64,000 nucleotides of DNA from Megalobrama amblycephala. Its lineage: Eukaryota > Chordata > Actinopteri > Cypriniformes > Xenocyprididae. Position numbers and translations under genes: made by a program. Below, in pieces: positions 30,392 through 42,771 of the stretch. The stretch is from assembly GCF_018812025.1 (NCBI RefSeq), contig NC_063058.1:19118797-19182796 (forward strand), read 5' to 3'. The notes under the pieces were generated by a model. It did not search any database, was not told where the DNA came from, and saw only the letters and a list, made by a program, of their open reading frames with translations. How positions within the stretch are numbered: the stretch's first letter is position 1; the number at the start of each line of letters is the position of its first letter.

Positions 30392-32053
30392 TTAATATGG
30401 ATTATTCTTGGTGTGCTCCATGATGGCCATCAGGGCCAGCCAGGTCTCCTCAGCAGTGGGGACGATCTGATTGGCTGGCAAAAGGAAACCATAGCGACCA
30501 GTGTCTCTCAGCTCAAAGGTGTAGGAGTACTTGATGCCCTGATTGTAGGTCCAGTCAACAGTGCCTCCACTGGCTTGGTCTAAGAACAAAACAGAGAAAT
30601 TGTTAGCAGGGTAACCGTGATGCAAATCTAATATTAAGATAATCTTATAAATTTACAGATGGTGGTAATAATGCTTCCATATCTGTAGTGAGTGTTATAC
30701 AAAGACTGCAACTCAGAGATGGCCTTCCTAGCGAGCTTATGCTGAAGAGACAATACAGATTTCATTTTAAATGTTGTTAAATAAATCTAGAATAGTATGT
30801 TTCCAGTACCAGTTCTGTCTTGTCCTTGGCAGGAGTGATTGTGTATCCGTATGGATACAGGAGCATCTGGGAATAGCTGTGGATGGACACAAAGGCCTTG
30901 AAGTTGCCGTGAGATTTCACAAAGTCCACAATGGCCTTGACCTCTGACTCAGAATGAGCACTGGGTCCGCGATAGGTCTGAGAGCATGGGTCATTGCTGG
31001 ATCCACCACCTATAGATGAAAAACAGAGAATTACAAGAAAGTATTACATATAATTTAAATCTTTATAAGTTTTTAAGAGGTAACACTTTATTTCAGTAGT
31101 CCACTTTATACATTCTACTAACTATAAGTAACTTTGTAGCCAACTACATGTCAACTACCAGTCATTTAGAGTATTAGTAGACTGCTTGCTTGATATCTGC
31201 AAACACATAATTTTGATGGTCCCCCAACAGACATTCTACTGACTATAAGTAATTTTGCAAGTACATGTCAACTTATTCTACTAACCCAAACCTAAGAGTC
31301 TACTACTCTGAGAGTTAGTTGACATGTAGTTGCAAATTTACTTATAGTTAGTAGAATGTCTAAAGTGGACTATAAAATATGTAGACTTGAAATAAAGTGT
31401 AACCAAGTTCAGTGGTCTACCAGCACTCATCAATGTCAAAATAATTGGGATGTCCAATCAAATCAAAAAAGGCAGGTAGACCCCCCCCCCCCCATCCACC
31501 CCCCGATTTGCCCCAAGGCATGGGCCTTACAGTACAACTGCAATGATAAAAGCATCTCACCTCCAAAGCCAGCATCCCAGTTTCTGTTGGGATCAACTCC
31601 AACACAGAGGGAGCCAGTGTTCGGCTTCCTGGTTTTACGCCACATGCGGTTCTTAAAGAACCAACCAAGCAATTGGATTCCACAAGAAAGAGGGTAAATT
31701 TCATTAAATTATTGTTCTGTTAAACTGAATGTGCATGTAATGTCTTCCAGGCATTAAACTCACATTGCTGTGGGTGTAGGCATAACCATCAGGGTTGGTG
31801 ACGATCTCCAAGAAGATATCATAGTTGTTAAGGATGTCGGTGAGGACAGGGTCACGTCCGTAGTCGGTCACGATCTACTCAACAAAAAATACACTGTTAT
31901 AAATCTTTGGTTCAGTTATGCTGTAGTAGATAGTATTTCAGAATTTCAAATGACCTTCTTGGCAAACCAGATTCCGCTGGCCTGGGTGACCCATTCTCTG
32001 GAGTGGATGCCAGTGTCAATCCAGAGTCCTGGACGGTTCGCTCCAGTGCTGAA
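30392..32053 (-). pseudogene. 5'-truncated carboxypeptidase A1-like gene (CPA-B)
   Basis: Only exons 6-11 remain: 31955-32053, 31764-31874, 31561-31651, 30810-31009, 30657-30741, 30392-30579. They join in frame (774 nt, 257 codons plus stop) with intact [24 protein letters not shown] and [11 protein letters not shown]. Signal peptide, propeptide and the N-terminal third of the mature enzyme are absent. A 23-bp piece of exon 4 (32591-32613) survives, cut by the duplication junction. Exon 5 was removed by a separate deletion at about 32447-32462, where sequence flanking the exon in CPA-D is joined directly. There is no promoter of its own. The exons are undamaged, so it is young or could be spliced into read-through transcripts from CPA-C upstream; function as a peptidase is unlikely. 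Confidence 0.93.
31079..31405. mobile_element. TIR MITE in CPA-B intron 8, shared with CPA-D
   Basis: Ends GGTAACACTTTATTTCAGTA and the inverse GAAATAAAGTGTAACC; internal inverse phrases CATTCTACTAACTATAAGTA and ACTTATAGTTAGTAGAATGT. The same insertion is at 47676-47995 in CPA-D, so it predates the duplication. Confidence 0.85.
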
Positions 32054-32613
32054 CTGAGTAATAGGATATTAGTCTTAATGAACAAATGGAAATATTAATT
32101 TATCCTGACATATTACTTAGGCTGCATGCATCCCAATTCTTTAATAAAAATGTACATTATACTCCAGAGTGAAAATTGTAAAGCATGATTTTTACTGCAA
32201 GTAGTATGGCAGTGAAATAAAATTGCATCTTGATACCACCTTATTAGCATCTAGCTAAAAATATTAGCCTAAAAATCTTTATTTCTTTACTGGAATTGTA
32301 GCATAATCATAGCTTGTGTACAATATTTTCCAAAGCACTATTATTAGCATACTATGCTTTGGGACACACTAATCTGGCATATAAATGGAATGCAAATTGG
32401 GATTTAATAATTAATTTCCATCTCTATTAAATCCTGCCATATGTAATAACTAGGTTATGTATGTAAAATTAGGTTCTGTAGGCTTATACGCAAAAATACA
32501 CAACACATTTGATGCAAACAATTTTAAAGTACAATAAAACATCATATAGTTTCTTTGAAAATGATGTTAAAAGTTCAATGACTTGTTGCACCACTCACAG
32601 AGTTCAGGTCATG

Positions 32614-32617
32614 GTAC
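32614..32617. other. segmental duplication junction
   Basis: Left of here the sequence follows CPA exon 4 (as at 49382-49397 in CPA-D). Right of here it follows the intergenic repeat at 14769 onward. Four bases (GTAC) match neither parent, a small filler typical of end joining. Confidence 0.85.
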
Positions 32618-33544
32618 TTATGTGATTACTAGTGCAAATGTCTATTCTTGATATCAACAATTGCTACTGAAAGTTTCATTTTTGATATCAATAATTTGGT
32701 TGTCACTACTCTGTTCTGCTCAAATCACACATACAATTACATATTTTGGCTTCAAAATGGCAACCAATTCACCAAAAGGCGATTACTTTGTGATTTGTGT
32801 GATTCATGCAGAACCAGTAGTTTTTGTGGTTGGATTGTGAATTTTTTTTTTTTTTTTTTTAAACTAGTAAAAAAACTAGTAAGAAATCATTGGTATAACT
32901 GAAATTGAATGGAAGCTTATTGTGATATTTAGTGAAAATGCAGTTTCGGATATCAAGAATATTAGTTTTTACTCGTTAAAATTTAATATTTGATACCAAG
33001 AATTTGATTTCTGTGAGTGATGTCATTGTTGACATCAAGAATTCACTTTTTTACTAGTGAAAATGTAATTCCCTAGTATTTCTTAATGTTCGTTGTCGTC
33101 CCTGGCAAAGCTGTAAATAAAACGCTCATAACCCACCAGCGCTAATTTCATCATGCAGTGACTGTAGTGAAAAAGACACCAGACTGTGAAGACATTTAAT
33201 ATTAACATTACTGTAATGTTGTGGTGTTTGTCTTCTAGCTTGCTTCTTGCTTGTCTTCTTGCTTTTGAATTGTAATGGACTATTTTTTTCTTAGTGGAAG
33301 TTTCAAGAGAAAATAAAGGTAAGATTATGAAACACTTTCAACTCAAATCAATATTTCATGTCCATTGCATTATTTATTTGTCAAGAAGCAATGTAATAAG
33401 ATGGATAATCTATAATCTGACAGTCATTTTTGCAAAATAAACCCCTTTTTGCCATAATGACCAACTGACTGTACATTATCCCTTGTGCATTTTACACTTA
33501 CATACTTATGCACTTTGACTTATCACAAAAATATTGTAGAATGT

Positions 33545-36500
33545 TTAATATGGGTTATTCTTGGTGTGCTCCATGATGGCCATCAGGGCCAGCCAGGTCT
33601 CCTCAGCAGTGGGGAGGATCTGATCAGCAGGCAGGAGGAAACCATAGCGACCAGTGTCTCTCAGCTCAAAGGTGTAGGAGTACTTGATGCCCTGTTCATA
33701 AGTCCAGTCAGCAGTGACTCCATCAGCTTGGTCTGAGAGCACAGAAATTGTTAGCAATGAGATTAATAGTCATTATGATATTGACAAGTTAAGAGCTTTA
33801 GATTCACTGTAAATGTTCTTACAGATGGTAGTAATCATGTTGCCAAATGTATATGCAGTGTTATACAAAGACTTCAGTTCAGTGATGGCCGTTCTGGCGA
33901 GTTCATGCTGAAGGGACAATACAGGTTTTATTTGAATTGATATATGTTAAAATCATCAAAATTAGCATGTTTCTGCAGCATACCAGTTCAGCCTGGTCTT
34001 TGGCAGGAGTCTCTGTGAATCCATATGGATACATGAGCATCTGGGAATAGCTGTGGATGGACAAAAAGGCCTTGAGGTTGCCGTGAGATTTCACAAAGTC
34101 CACAATGGCCTTGACCTCTGACTCAGAATGAGCACTGGGTCCATGGTAGGTCTGAGAGCATGGGTTGGTGCTTGCACCAGGACCTATTGATGGAAAAACG
34201 GCACAAAGATTATATATCATCTGAATATGTAAAACAATCAGAGCTCCAATATCCCAAACTTAATGCTACATCTCACCACCAAAGCCAGTTTCCCAGTTTC
34301 TGTTGGGATCAACTCCAACACAGCTGGATCCAGGGTTCGGCTTTCTGGTTTTACGCCACATGCGGTCCTTAACCAACCAACCAATTGGATTCCACAAGAA
34401 AGGGGCAAATTTCATTAAAATAGTTGTTCTTTTTAACTGGATTTGCATGTAATGTCTTCCAAGCGTCAAACTCACATTGCTGTGGGTGTAGGCATAACCA
34501 TCAGGGTTGGTGACGATCTCCAAGAAGATATCATAGTTGTTAAGGATGTCGGTGAGGATGGGGTCACGTCCGTAGTCGGTCACAATCTACTCAACAAAAA
34601 ATACACTGGTATAAATCTTTGACTCAATTATGCTGTAGTAGATTGTATTTCAGAATTTCAAAAGACCTTCTTGGCAAACCAGATTCCGCTGGCCTGAGTG
34701 ATCCATTCTCTGGAGTGGATGCCAGTGTCAATCCAGATACCTGGACGATTCGCTCCAGTGCTGAACTGAGTGACAGGGTATTAATTATAATGAAAAATTC
34801 AAAATATTAATTTATCTTGACATTTATATTACTTAAGGTCAGTTTACACCAAGAATGATAACTATAACGATAACGTAACCTTGGTTCCCTGAGATAACGG
34901 GAGCGCTGCAGCCCACCAGAATCGGTGGAGCATCCATGTATATAACTCCTATCGCCATAGGATTCAGATTAACTTGACTGAAGCAACAAAGGCCTAGTCG
35001 AGTACCATAATAGCAAGGCCAGCTATGCAATACTTGTTTCCGTTATCTCAGGGAACAGGTTTTGTTAGTAACCGATTGCATTCCCTTTCGAACTGTTTAT
35101 TCGTATTGCTTTGCTAAACACTATGTGAACACAGTCCAATCACGCTATGCTATAATAGCACAACGACAAACGTTCTAAGGCCCCAGCCTAAGACACTTTG
35201 AGATGAGGGCCTCAGGGGGCAGTAGGGCTAAGTAAGGGCAAGGAGATTGCTCGACAAGGGAAGGTACTAGTGGGTTGAGCTCGTTCAGAGGTCAAAGCCC
35301 AACTAAACAGAGAGGACTCGTGCTTGTAGTGCAGGAATGTCCAAGTTGTAAAACCTGGTGAAGGTGGACAGCGAGGACAGGTCGCCGCACTGATGTCACC
35401 AATGGATACACCGCTGGACCACGTCCAATAAGAGGCCATTCCTCTGGTGGAGTGTGCTCTTACACCAATGGGGCATTGCAGACCCATCGAAGTGTAAGCC
35501 AATGCAATGGTATCCATTATCCTGTGGGATAATTTCTGCTTTGTGACCAGGAGCCGAAGCACACAAAGAGCTGCCAGTGTAATGACCTGTGCTCTGAATG
35601 GAGTTGAGAGCACCTTTGGCAAGTAGTCAGTAGTGTTTAGGACTCTCGTTGGGAGGTCTGTGAGTTCCTGTCGAGGGGCCATACATAGAGGCCCCACAAC
35701 TTTGGTTGGAGGTGCCAGATCTTTCCCTTCGCCTGGGAAAGGAGGTCCTTCCTCAGGGGAATTGGCCGTGGAGCTGCTGCTAGTAAAGGAGGGGATGGGC
35801 CATATGTAGCCTAGTGTGTCCCTGTCCTTCAAGAATATTTGGCAGTGAAAGTTGTCATCTGAAACGAAGAGTTCGACCTCTGCCTTACCGAAGATACTCC
35901 AGATTCTTTTAACCATCTGTGGATGGAGCATCCATTCCCCTGGGGACACATTGCCCTGGGACAGCATGTCTGCTCCCTGGTTCAGTTTCCCTGGCACGTG
36001 CACTGCTCTCAGTGAGCGCAGGTTGCACTGTACCCATAAGAGGAGGCGTCTCACTAGTTTTTACAGGGGCCTTATGTAAGACACCACCGCCATGTTGTCC
36101 GAACATGGTGCCCTATCAGTTCTGGTTGGAAGGTTTTGAGGGCCAGAAAAATAAACGCCAGAATTTCCAGGTAGTTGATATGTAGCCACTTTTCCGTGCT
36201 CAACCAGGAGCCAGAAGTCAGCCTGCCCCAGCACAGAGCTCCCCAACCCATGTTGGAAGCATCTGTCTTGACCATCTTCCTCCTGGAGACAATCCCCATG
36301 TCCATGCTGGTCTGGCACTGACTGGGGTTCTTCCAAGGGGCCAGGGCTATAATGCAACCATGGTCCACCTTGATGCGAAGGCGACCTAAGTGGCAAGTAT
36401 GGGCTGGAACCTGGGGTTTCAGCCAGTAGTGCAGGCGCTGCATGTGTAGCAGGCCCAGTAAAATTACTGATGATGCGGAGGCCGACTAGTATCCTCTGAA

Positions 36501-39500
36501 AGGTTCTAAGAGGGGGGAAACCCCTACTTTGAATCATGCTGTCAGCCACTGAATTGTCAGAGCACGCTTTGGCATGAGCCTGGCCCTCATTTGGGCAGAG
36601 TTGAGAACTGCTCCCAGGAAGGCGATTCACTAGCTGGAAGACAGTGAGCTCTTGGCTAAGTTGATCCTGAGGCTCAGGCATTCCAAATGGCTAAGGAGCA
36701 AGGATCTGTGTGTATTAAACTCAGCCTCTGACTGGGCTAGAACAAGCCAGTCATCAAGGTAATTCAGGGTGCACATTCCTTTCTTTCTCAGGGGGGAGAG
36801 GGCTGCATCCATGCACTTCGTGAAAGTGTGCAGTGCCAGAGACTGTCCAAATGGTAGGACAGTAGGCTGGTAAGCCACCCCCTCGAACGCGATTCTCAAC
36901 GCAGTCTGGGATGGGGGGCTATCTTGATATCTGAAAGTATCAGAACAGCTTCTGAGGCTGAGGATCCACTTCTGTGCTGCAGTAAAGTACTCGGCGAAAC
37001 TGTCTACCACAGAACTATCTTTATCGTTATCTTTATAGTTATCATCCTTGGTGTGAACGGGCCTTTAGGCTGCAATTCTTTAATAAAAATGTACATTATA
37101 CACCAAACAGGAAATTGAAAAGCATGCTTTTTTCTGCAAGTAGTATGGTAGTAAAATAAAATTGCATCTTGCTACCACCTTATTTGCGTCTAGCTAAAAT
37201 TATTAGCCTAAAAATCTTTATTACTATACTGGAATCGTAGCATAATCATAGTGTAGCATCTGCACAGTGTCGAAAATGAGCAGATCCCTCCCATAAACTG
37301 TGTTTAAGCCTCAATTCAAGAAACTTTGGTCCATAAATTTCACATTGGCTCCGGCCTGGCACACACCAAGGGATCACGTGACTCCGTTTATGACTACTTC
37401 GATAGATTCCTGAGCATCTCCTTCGTGACTTCAAAGGGGATGCGGACACCACGGATCGGGTTACTACGAGACAGGCCCGGATTCCAAACAGCAATAAAAG
37501 AGAAAACACACACACGCTGCCATCACGCGCTCAGCTCCTTCCGGGACGACCATTTCCTTGGACTCTCTCTCTCTTCTTTCTTCTCTGTCATCTTACTCGT
37601 CAGTTAAACCTCATTTGAAAACCCCGCCGGAGAAACCCTCTCGGAAAGGATCAACCAAGCCAAGCATGCTGAAACTCTGCTGCACACCAACTTGGACCAT
37701 ATGCAAATATTAATTTCTCGGAAATTTGTTTAAACTGATTTCTGTGCTGGCTCTCAAAAGGGTTAACTGTCGTAATTTGCCATTCTTTGATCATCTCTCC
37801 TTTCCTGTCTTTACGTCCGCTCTTGTATATGTGTATATTCTTGTATATATATTTAGACGCATAACCTCTGTATTAGTAGTTTGCATATATTAAACACATT
37901 ATTCATGCTCGATTGTTCTTTTGCTCATTCAACAAAAACCAGGTCACTTTAACATTTCGATCCTATATCCTTGCTTTACGTTTGGATGCTAGAGTAGGAA
38001 GTCTTTCTTGTGGCCAGAGAAAAATCTTCCTTTTGATAATTCTGTGAGGAGCTAAAGGTTTGCTGGACAAACCGACGGTTTCTCTAAATAATTATTAAAC
38101 CAGAACTAATCATATATGTAATTGATTAGAATTCATTGTAATTAATTCACAATATATGTTTAATTCCCCCTTGGGTCGATATATGCATAATAATAAATCA
38201 TAAAGCTTTATGACTTATTATATTCATATATCTAACTCATAAATTAATTAATAACTGTACGAAATCGCTACAATAGTTTGTGTGCAATATTCACTGATAA
38301 ATGATGAACAACGCATACTTCATGGGCTCACTTGAGATTTGATATTTTCCAAAGTATTATTATTAGTACACTATGATTTGGTACACTGATTTGGGATTAA
38401 TCTGGCATATAAATATAATGCAAATTGGGTTTAGTAATTAATTTCCATCTCTATTAAATCCTGCCATATGTAATGACTAACATTAAAGTTTCCTAATAGT
38501 AAAATAAGTATAAAGAATATCATACGACTGTTATTGATTGAATCGTGACCTACCTTCAGGACGTTCAAGGGGCGGCTCTCATAGCTCTGACCAATCACAA
38601 TTTTGCTGACCAGATTACTGTTTTCTGCCACAAGCATGTCCATGAAAGAGTAAATCTGCAAACGGTATGGTGAAGATCAAATGCATGGTTGTATGTAAAA
38701 TTAGGTTCTTAGGCTTAAAAAAAATTACAATTTTAAAGTACGGAAAAACATTATAGTTTCTTTGAAAAGGCTGATGAAATTTCAGTGTCGTGTAATGCTA
38801 TAGAATTAAAGTTACACCACTCACAGAGTTCAGGTCATGATAGGTGGTGTAGACAAAATCATCTGTACTTCTTGGAAAGGTGCGATAATTCAACATCTGC
38901 AGTTGCTCCTTATCCACCAGATCCTTATGTGACAGAAATCCAGCAAATAAGTAAGGATTTTCATCTCCATAAATAATTATTTAGTTTTATGTTAAGTAAA
39001 TATGACCAAACGTTTAATTTTTTCATGTTTTTTTTGTTTGTTTGTTTGATTGTGTTTTTTTTTTTTTTTTTTTTTGTGAAATAGTCCCACCTGAACATTC
39101 TCAATCATGACATTGTACTGGATCTGATTGTACGCCAGGAATGCCCTGACAGCCTGGAGGCTGTGAAAGGGGACATGAACATCCACAGGCAGGGACTCAT
39201 GAACGGGCTCCATCCAGAAGTCCAGCTGAACACAGAGGAAAATATAGGATAATACTTTATATTACATTATAATATGAGTATAATATTAACCTATATATAA
39301 TACTGCTGGTGTACAATATAGTGTACATGAATTACACGTAGCAGATCTATACAGGTGGAGGAGGGAGAGGTGGAGGGTTTCTGAAAGCGTGCGGCACTGC
39401 TAAGGCAAATGCTACTCGTGTATTTGAAGACTGAGCATGCAAGCTCATTGGCTACTAATACAGCAGGAACCAATCATCTGTGTCCTATAGACCACTTTGG

Positions 39501-42500
39501 AGCAGACGTCACAATTACGTCACTTGCAGCTGCGCGCGCATACTGGTTGCAGAATAATAGTGGTAGCAATTGAAGGAAAATGTGCAAAATCCACAGAAAA
39601 AGAGAAAAATGTTTTGTTGTGCCTCTGGATGTTGGAATCGGAATGCAAAAAATATAGTCTTCATTTTTAAAGAAAACCATCATTAAAAACGTCCTTTGAA
39701 GATAAACAGAGACGTTTCACAGACTGGACTGATGACATCTGTAAGGATTAGTCTACTATTAAAGCAGGAATTTGATGTAAACAGTAAGTGTACATAATAT
39801 TCACATATGCAGTTCAGAGGACATACATAGCAGTTACATCATGAAATAATTATAATTAAAATAATTTAAATCTATAGTATTTTACATAGATAACTTTTAA
39901 ACATAATAATTTTTATTTCACAATTCTGACTTTTTTTTCTTGCATTTGCGTGTTTATTACTCCCAGTTCGGACTTTATAACTTGCAATTGTGAGTTTATT
40001 TCACAATTCTGAGGGGGAAAAAGTCAGAATTGCGGGATTTGCAATTGCGGAATTGCAATTCAGAAAAGACAGAATAACGAGTATATCTGACAATTCTGTT
40101 TTTCTTTGTAAGAAATGTGAGATGTAAACTCAGATTTGCGAGAAATAAAAGTCAGAATTGTGAGATATAAACTCGAAATTAACTTTTTTTATTCTTTTAT
40201 TTCGTGGCTTCCATAGACTTCTACTGCTCAACTGTCATTTTCTGCAACCAGCTAGGCTCCGCCCACAAAAAACGTCATCGCTGTTTGCAAACACCAAATT
40301 GGTCTATAGATAATGATGTGATTATGAGCAGTTGAGTTAAGAACCTGTTTGCCAGCCCATTAAAGCCGGGCACACATTTAACGACTAGCTAAGACATTCT
40401 TAGACTGTGCTCAACACACAGCGATTGTTTCCTTTGACTAGAGCCGATTTAAATACTTACACATGGAATTTGAACACCGACTGTAATCGCAGACTGAACG
40501 CAACTGGCTCTGACTGGAAGCGTTTGAGCGCGATCAGTCATAAGTATTAATTTACATTCATAATCGGCCTTACAATCGTTAAGTGTGTGCGAGGCTTTAG
40601 AGTTTCATGACAGAACTTTGTATTTTTCTTTCATTGCATTGCCTTTGTGTCATTATTTTTGTGGTCGAAAGAATATCAGTTTGATTTGCATTTTTGACCT
40701 GTTTTTTGACTAAAAATTTACATCAATTTGATGTCAAAATATAATATATATATTAGGGGTGTGACGAGATCTCGTGTCACGAGATCTCGCGAGACTAAAA
40801 TGTGACAAGATTTCTCATGGAGGCAAAAAGTAGTCTTATGATGTTGCCATGACAGAGTGTTAGGATGATTAGGAAAGAATATGCCACTGCTACATTTACA
40901 TTACGCATCCACTGTTGTTTTTCTTTGTATTTAAATAAAAAAAACATTTAATTCAGTTGGATAACGGTCGCCGCCGCTCCATATTCACAGAGTTACGCGC
41001 GATCGCTGAAAGTGAAAGTAAACGCGAGCGCGCATTCAAACGCGATTTCAATACTCCGCATTTTGAAAGCGGCTCCCTGATAAATGCAAATATCTCTCAA
41101 TATGAAAGCTATTTTAGGCTGGGCAGTGTAGTTGTAACCATCTCTTAGCTCTGTATCAAAGAAAATGTGGTCTTATTTGCACTTTGAATATTGAGAGAGT
41201 GCAATTATGGTTGCACTTATTGTAAAGTGTTACCATAAAAAATGAATAACAGTTTTCTCTTAATCTTACTAAGCACAAACAGTAAGGTTTCATTTGTTAA
41301 CATTAGTTAATGCACTGTGAACTATCATGAACTAACAATGAATGACTATTTTTATTAACTAACATAAACAAAGAGTAATAAATACTGTAGCAAATATATT
41401 GCTCATTGTTAGTTGATGTTGGTTAATTAATGTTAATAAATGAGACCTTATTGTAAAGTGTTACCATTTTTATTTATACTGTTTTTATTTCTATGATCAG
41501 TTTGTGGAAAGGAGTTCAGTTAGGAGGTCAAAACTTGTAGAAGCTCATAAATCATGTACAGTAAGATCTGAAGAGACTGAAATCATACAGAAGAGAAGTC
41601 AGTCAGTTGAGTTAGTGGCAAAACCTTTTACAGTACTTGAGTATTGTTGTCTTTTACTGCATATGATAATTCACACTCAGAAAGTAGAACTGAAATGACA
41701 TTCATTACAAGATGATTAGTTAAAACATTTCAAATACACCTGCAGAATATTTTTTCTAGTCATGTATTTCGCCATTGAGGATTTCTTAAAAATAGTGTGT
41801 AAAAATCTTGTCTCGTCTCGTGAACTCAATCTCGAGTCTCGTCTCGTCTCGTGAGATACCTGTCTCGTCACACAGGTATCTCACATATATCACACAGGTA
41901 TCTCACATATACAGGTATCACACAGGTATCTCACAAATATATAAAAATACTGCTGCTGTACAATATAGCGTACATGAATTAGCGTAAATTTGATATTTTT
42001 TTCGACATCAATTGGACATCAGTGTGTGGACGTCAATTTGATTTTCAATTTTTTCAATTTGAAAAAATATTTAAAAAAATATATATACATAATACAAACT
42101 TAAACTATCAATTGTTGTTTTGTTTTTTTGTTTTCAAATAATGCTGATCACAGTTACAAATCTAAGAACTGTTCAAGTGTCACTTTTATCCCAACAAATC
42201 TGAAACGATGAAAAGATCTATGAGCTTCACAAACACTTACCCCGAGCATCGGTTCACTGAGTTCGTCCAGGAGAGAGATCTGCTCTGCATCTTTTGCAGT
42301 GATCCGAAGAACTTGGTCTCTGTAGAAACATTAATACAGTTTCTTTAGCTTCAGTATTCAGAATAGAAAAGTATGGGCCTATTTTGCAAAAAAATGGCAC
42401 ATGGAAGTCACAGTTTGTTTCTCTGTTTTTCAGCTGTCAATATGCTAAAACATGTTTGTTTATTAACCAAGAATTTGAAAGCATGAAGTAATGGATATTT

Positions 42501-42590
42501 AGAGACACAAGATTTGTGAACTCACCCCTCAAAAGTCACTTTGCCAAACACGACCACAAAAAGAGCTGACAGAACCAGTAACCCCTTCAT
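33545..42590 (-). CDS. cpa1: carboxypeptidase A1-like zymogen (CPA-C)
   Basis: Duplicate of CPA-A, intact. Exons (minus): 42526-42590, 42241-42319, 39091-39225, 38825-38923, 38554-38655, 34667-34765, 34476-34586, 34277-34367, 33984-34183, 33823-33907, 33545-33732; 1254 nt, 417 aa. Signal [16 protein letters not shown], activation site FPR before STDDF. Zinc-binding HSREW and SIHSYSQ, substrate-binding DPNRNW and catalytic [11 protein letters not shown] are all present. Differences from A include LNYR for LKYR near the propeptide end, GNMITTI for GSIITTI before the specificity loop, and Ala for Val at position 255 (QADGVTADW). The small residue at the base of the S1' pocket may widen substrate choice. 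Intron 5 holds the DIRS block plus a solo LTR; introns 2 and 3 hold copy-specific insertions. Confidence 0.95.
34836..37064. mobile_element. MITE-hosted DIRS block in CPA-C intron 5
   Basis: Sister of 17005-21085, flanked by TTA (34833-34835, 37065-37067). The DIRS part (about 34876-37010, minus) again reads RT ([15 protein letters not shown]), RNase H and recombinase ([18 protein letters not shown]), but it has several internal deletions relative to copy 1 and lacks the 19441-21034 insertion. Confidence 0.88.
37252..38272. mobile_element. probable solo LTR in CPA-C intron 5
   Basis: Starts TGTAGC and ends GCTACA, with a 4-bp target duplication ATAG (37248-37251, 38273-38276). About 1020 bp, no coding capacity, internal AATAAA near 37492. 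The CPA-A equivalent (AATCATAGCTTGTG, about 21279) is empty, so insertion followed the duplication. TG...CA ends and a 4-bp duplication fit a Gypsy-like LTR left by recombination. Confidence 0.75.
39491..40303. mobile_element. TIR DNA element in CPA-C intron 2
   Basis: Ends ACCACTTTGG and CCAAATTGGT, flanked by CTATAG (39485-39490, 40304-40309). CPA-A at 22469-22475 has the empty site. A 25-codon reading at 39609-39686 ([15 protein letters not shown]) recalls the first Cys pair of a THAP zinc finger but stops at once. Confidence 0.75.
40363..40596. mobile_element. PIF/Harbinger-like MITE in CPA-C intron 2
   Basis: Ends AAGCCGGGCACACATTTAACGA and the inverse TCGTTAAGTGTGTGCGAGGCT, with TTA duplicated at 40360-40362 and 40597-40599. 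The empty site is in CPA-A at about 22528 (CCCATTTAGAG). Confidence 0.8.
40754..41873. mobile_element. TIR element with GTGTGACGAGAT ends
   Basis: Left TAGGGGTGTGACGAGATCTCG; the right end carries repeated CTCGTCTCGTGAG and TGTCTCGTCACA. It has no recognised transposase and encloses another common fish repeat (about 41280-41465, GTTAACATTAGTTAATGCAC). It is followed by a short tandem repeat of CACACAGGTATCT (41868-41935). Absent from CPA-A. Confidence 0.65.
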
Positions 42591-42632
42591 CTTGCTGCTT
42601 GAAGTAGAGTTTCTCATAGTAAGTTCCCCCCC

Positions 42633-42640
42633 TTTATATA
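42633..42640 (-). promoter_or_regulatory. CPA-C TATA box
   Basis: TATATAAA on minus, 43 bp upstream of the ATG; the flanks are identical to the CPA-A promoter for more than 1 kb. Confidence 0.75.
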
Positions 42641-42692
42641 ATATTATGTTGATGATGACTGGAGTCGAGGAGCTAATGGGGTCAGGTCTCAG

Positions 42693-42771
42693 ACAAACCT
42701 GCTGCTTTGGTTCTCACAACCTTATAAAACACTGATGAGGGAGTTTAAGGGATGAGAACATTGCATCTGTT
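42693..42771 (-). promoter_or_regulatory. conserved CPA promoter block (copy at CPA-C)
   Basis: Same block as at 24474-24552, with the E-box CATCTG at 42764-42769. Confidence 0.55.

Larger units (their letters stand above)
14769..32613. repeat. segmental duplication, copy 1
   Basis: Contains CPA-A, its upstream spacer and the truncated CPA-B. By eye it is nearly identical to 32618-49395 outside lineage-specific insertions. For example, the 3' flank of CPA-A (15300-15715) matches the 3' flank of CPA-C (33130-33545) almost base for base, and 24400-25600 matches 42620-43850. Confidence 0.9.

Noticed and set aside
33545..33757. Ala at position 255 of CPA-C as a sign of pseudogenisation
   Set aside because: The full frame, splice sites and all catalytic residues are intact, so it is treated as variation in specificity.
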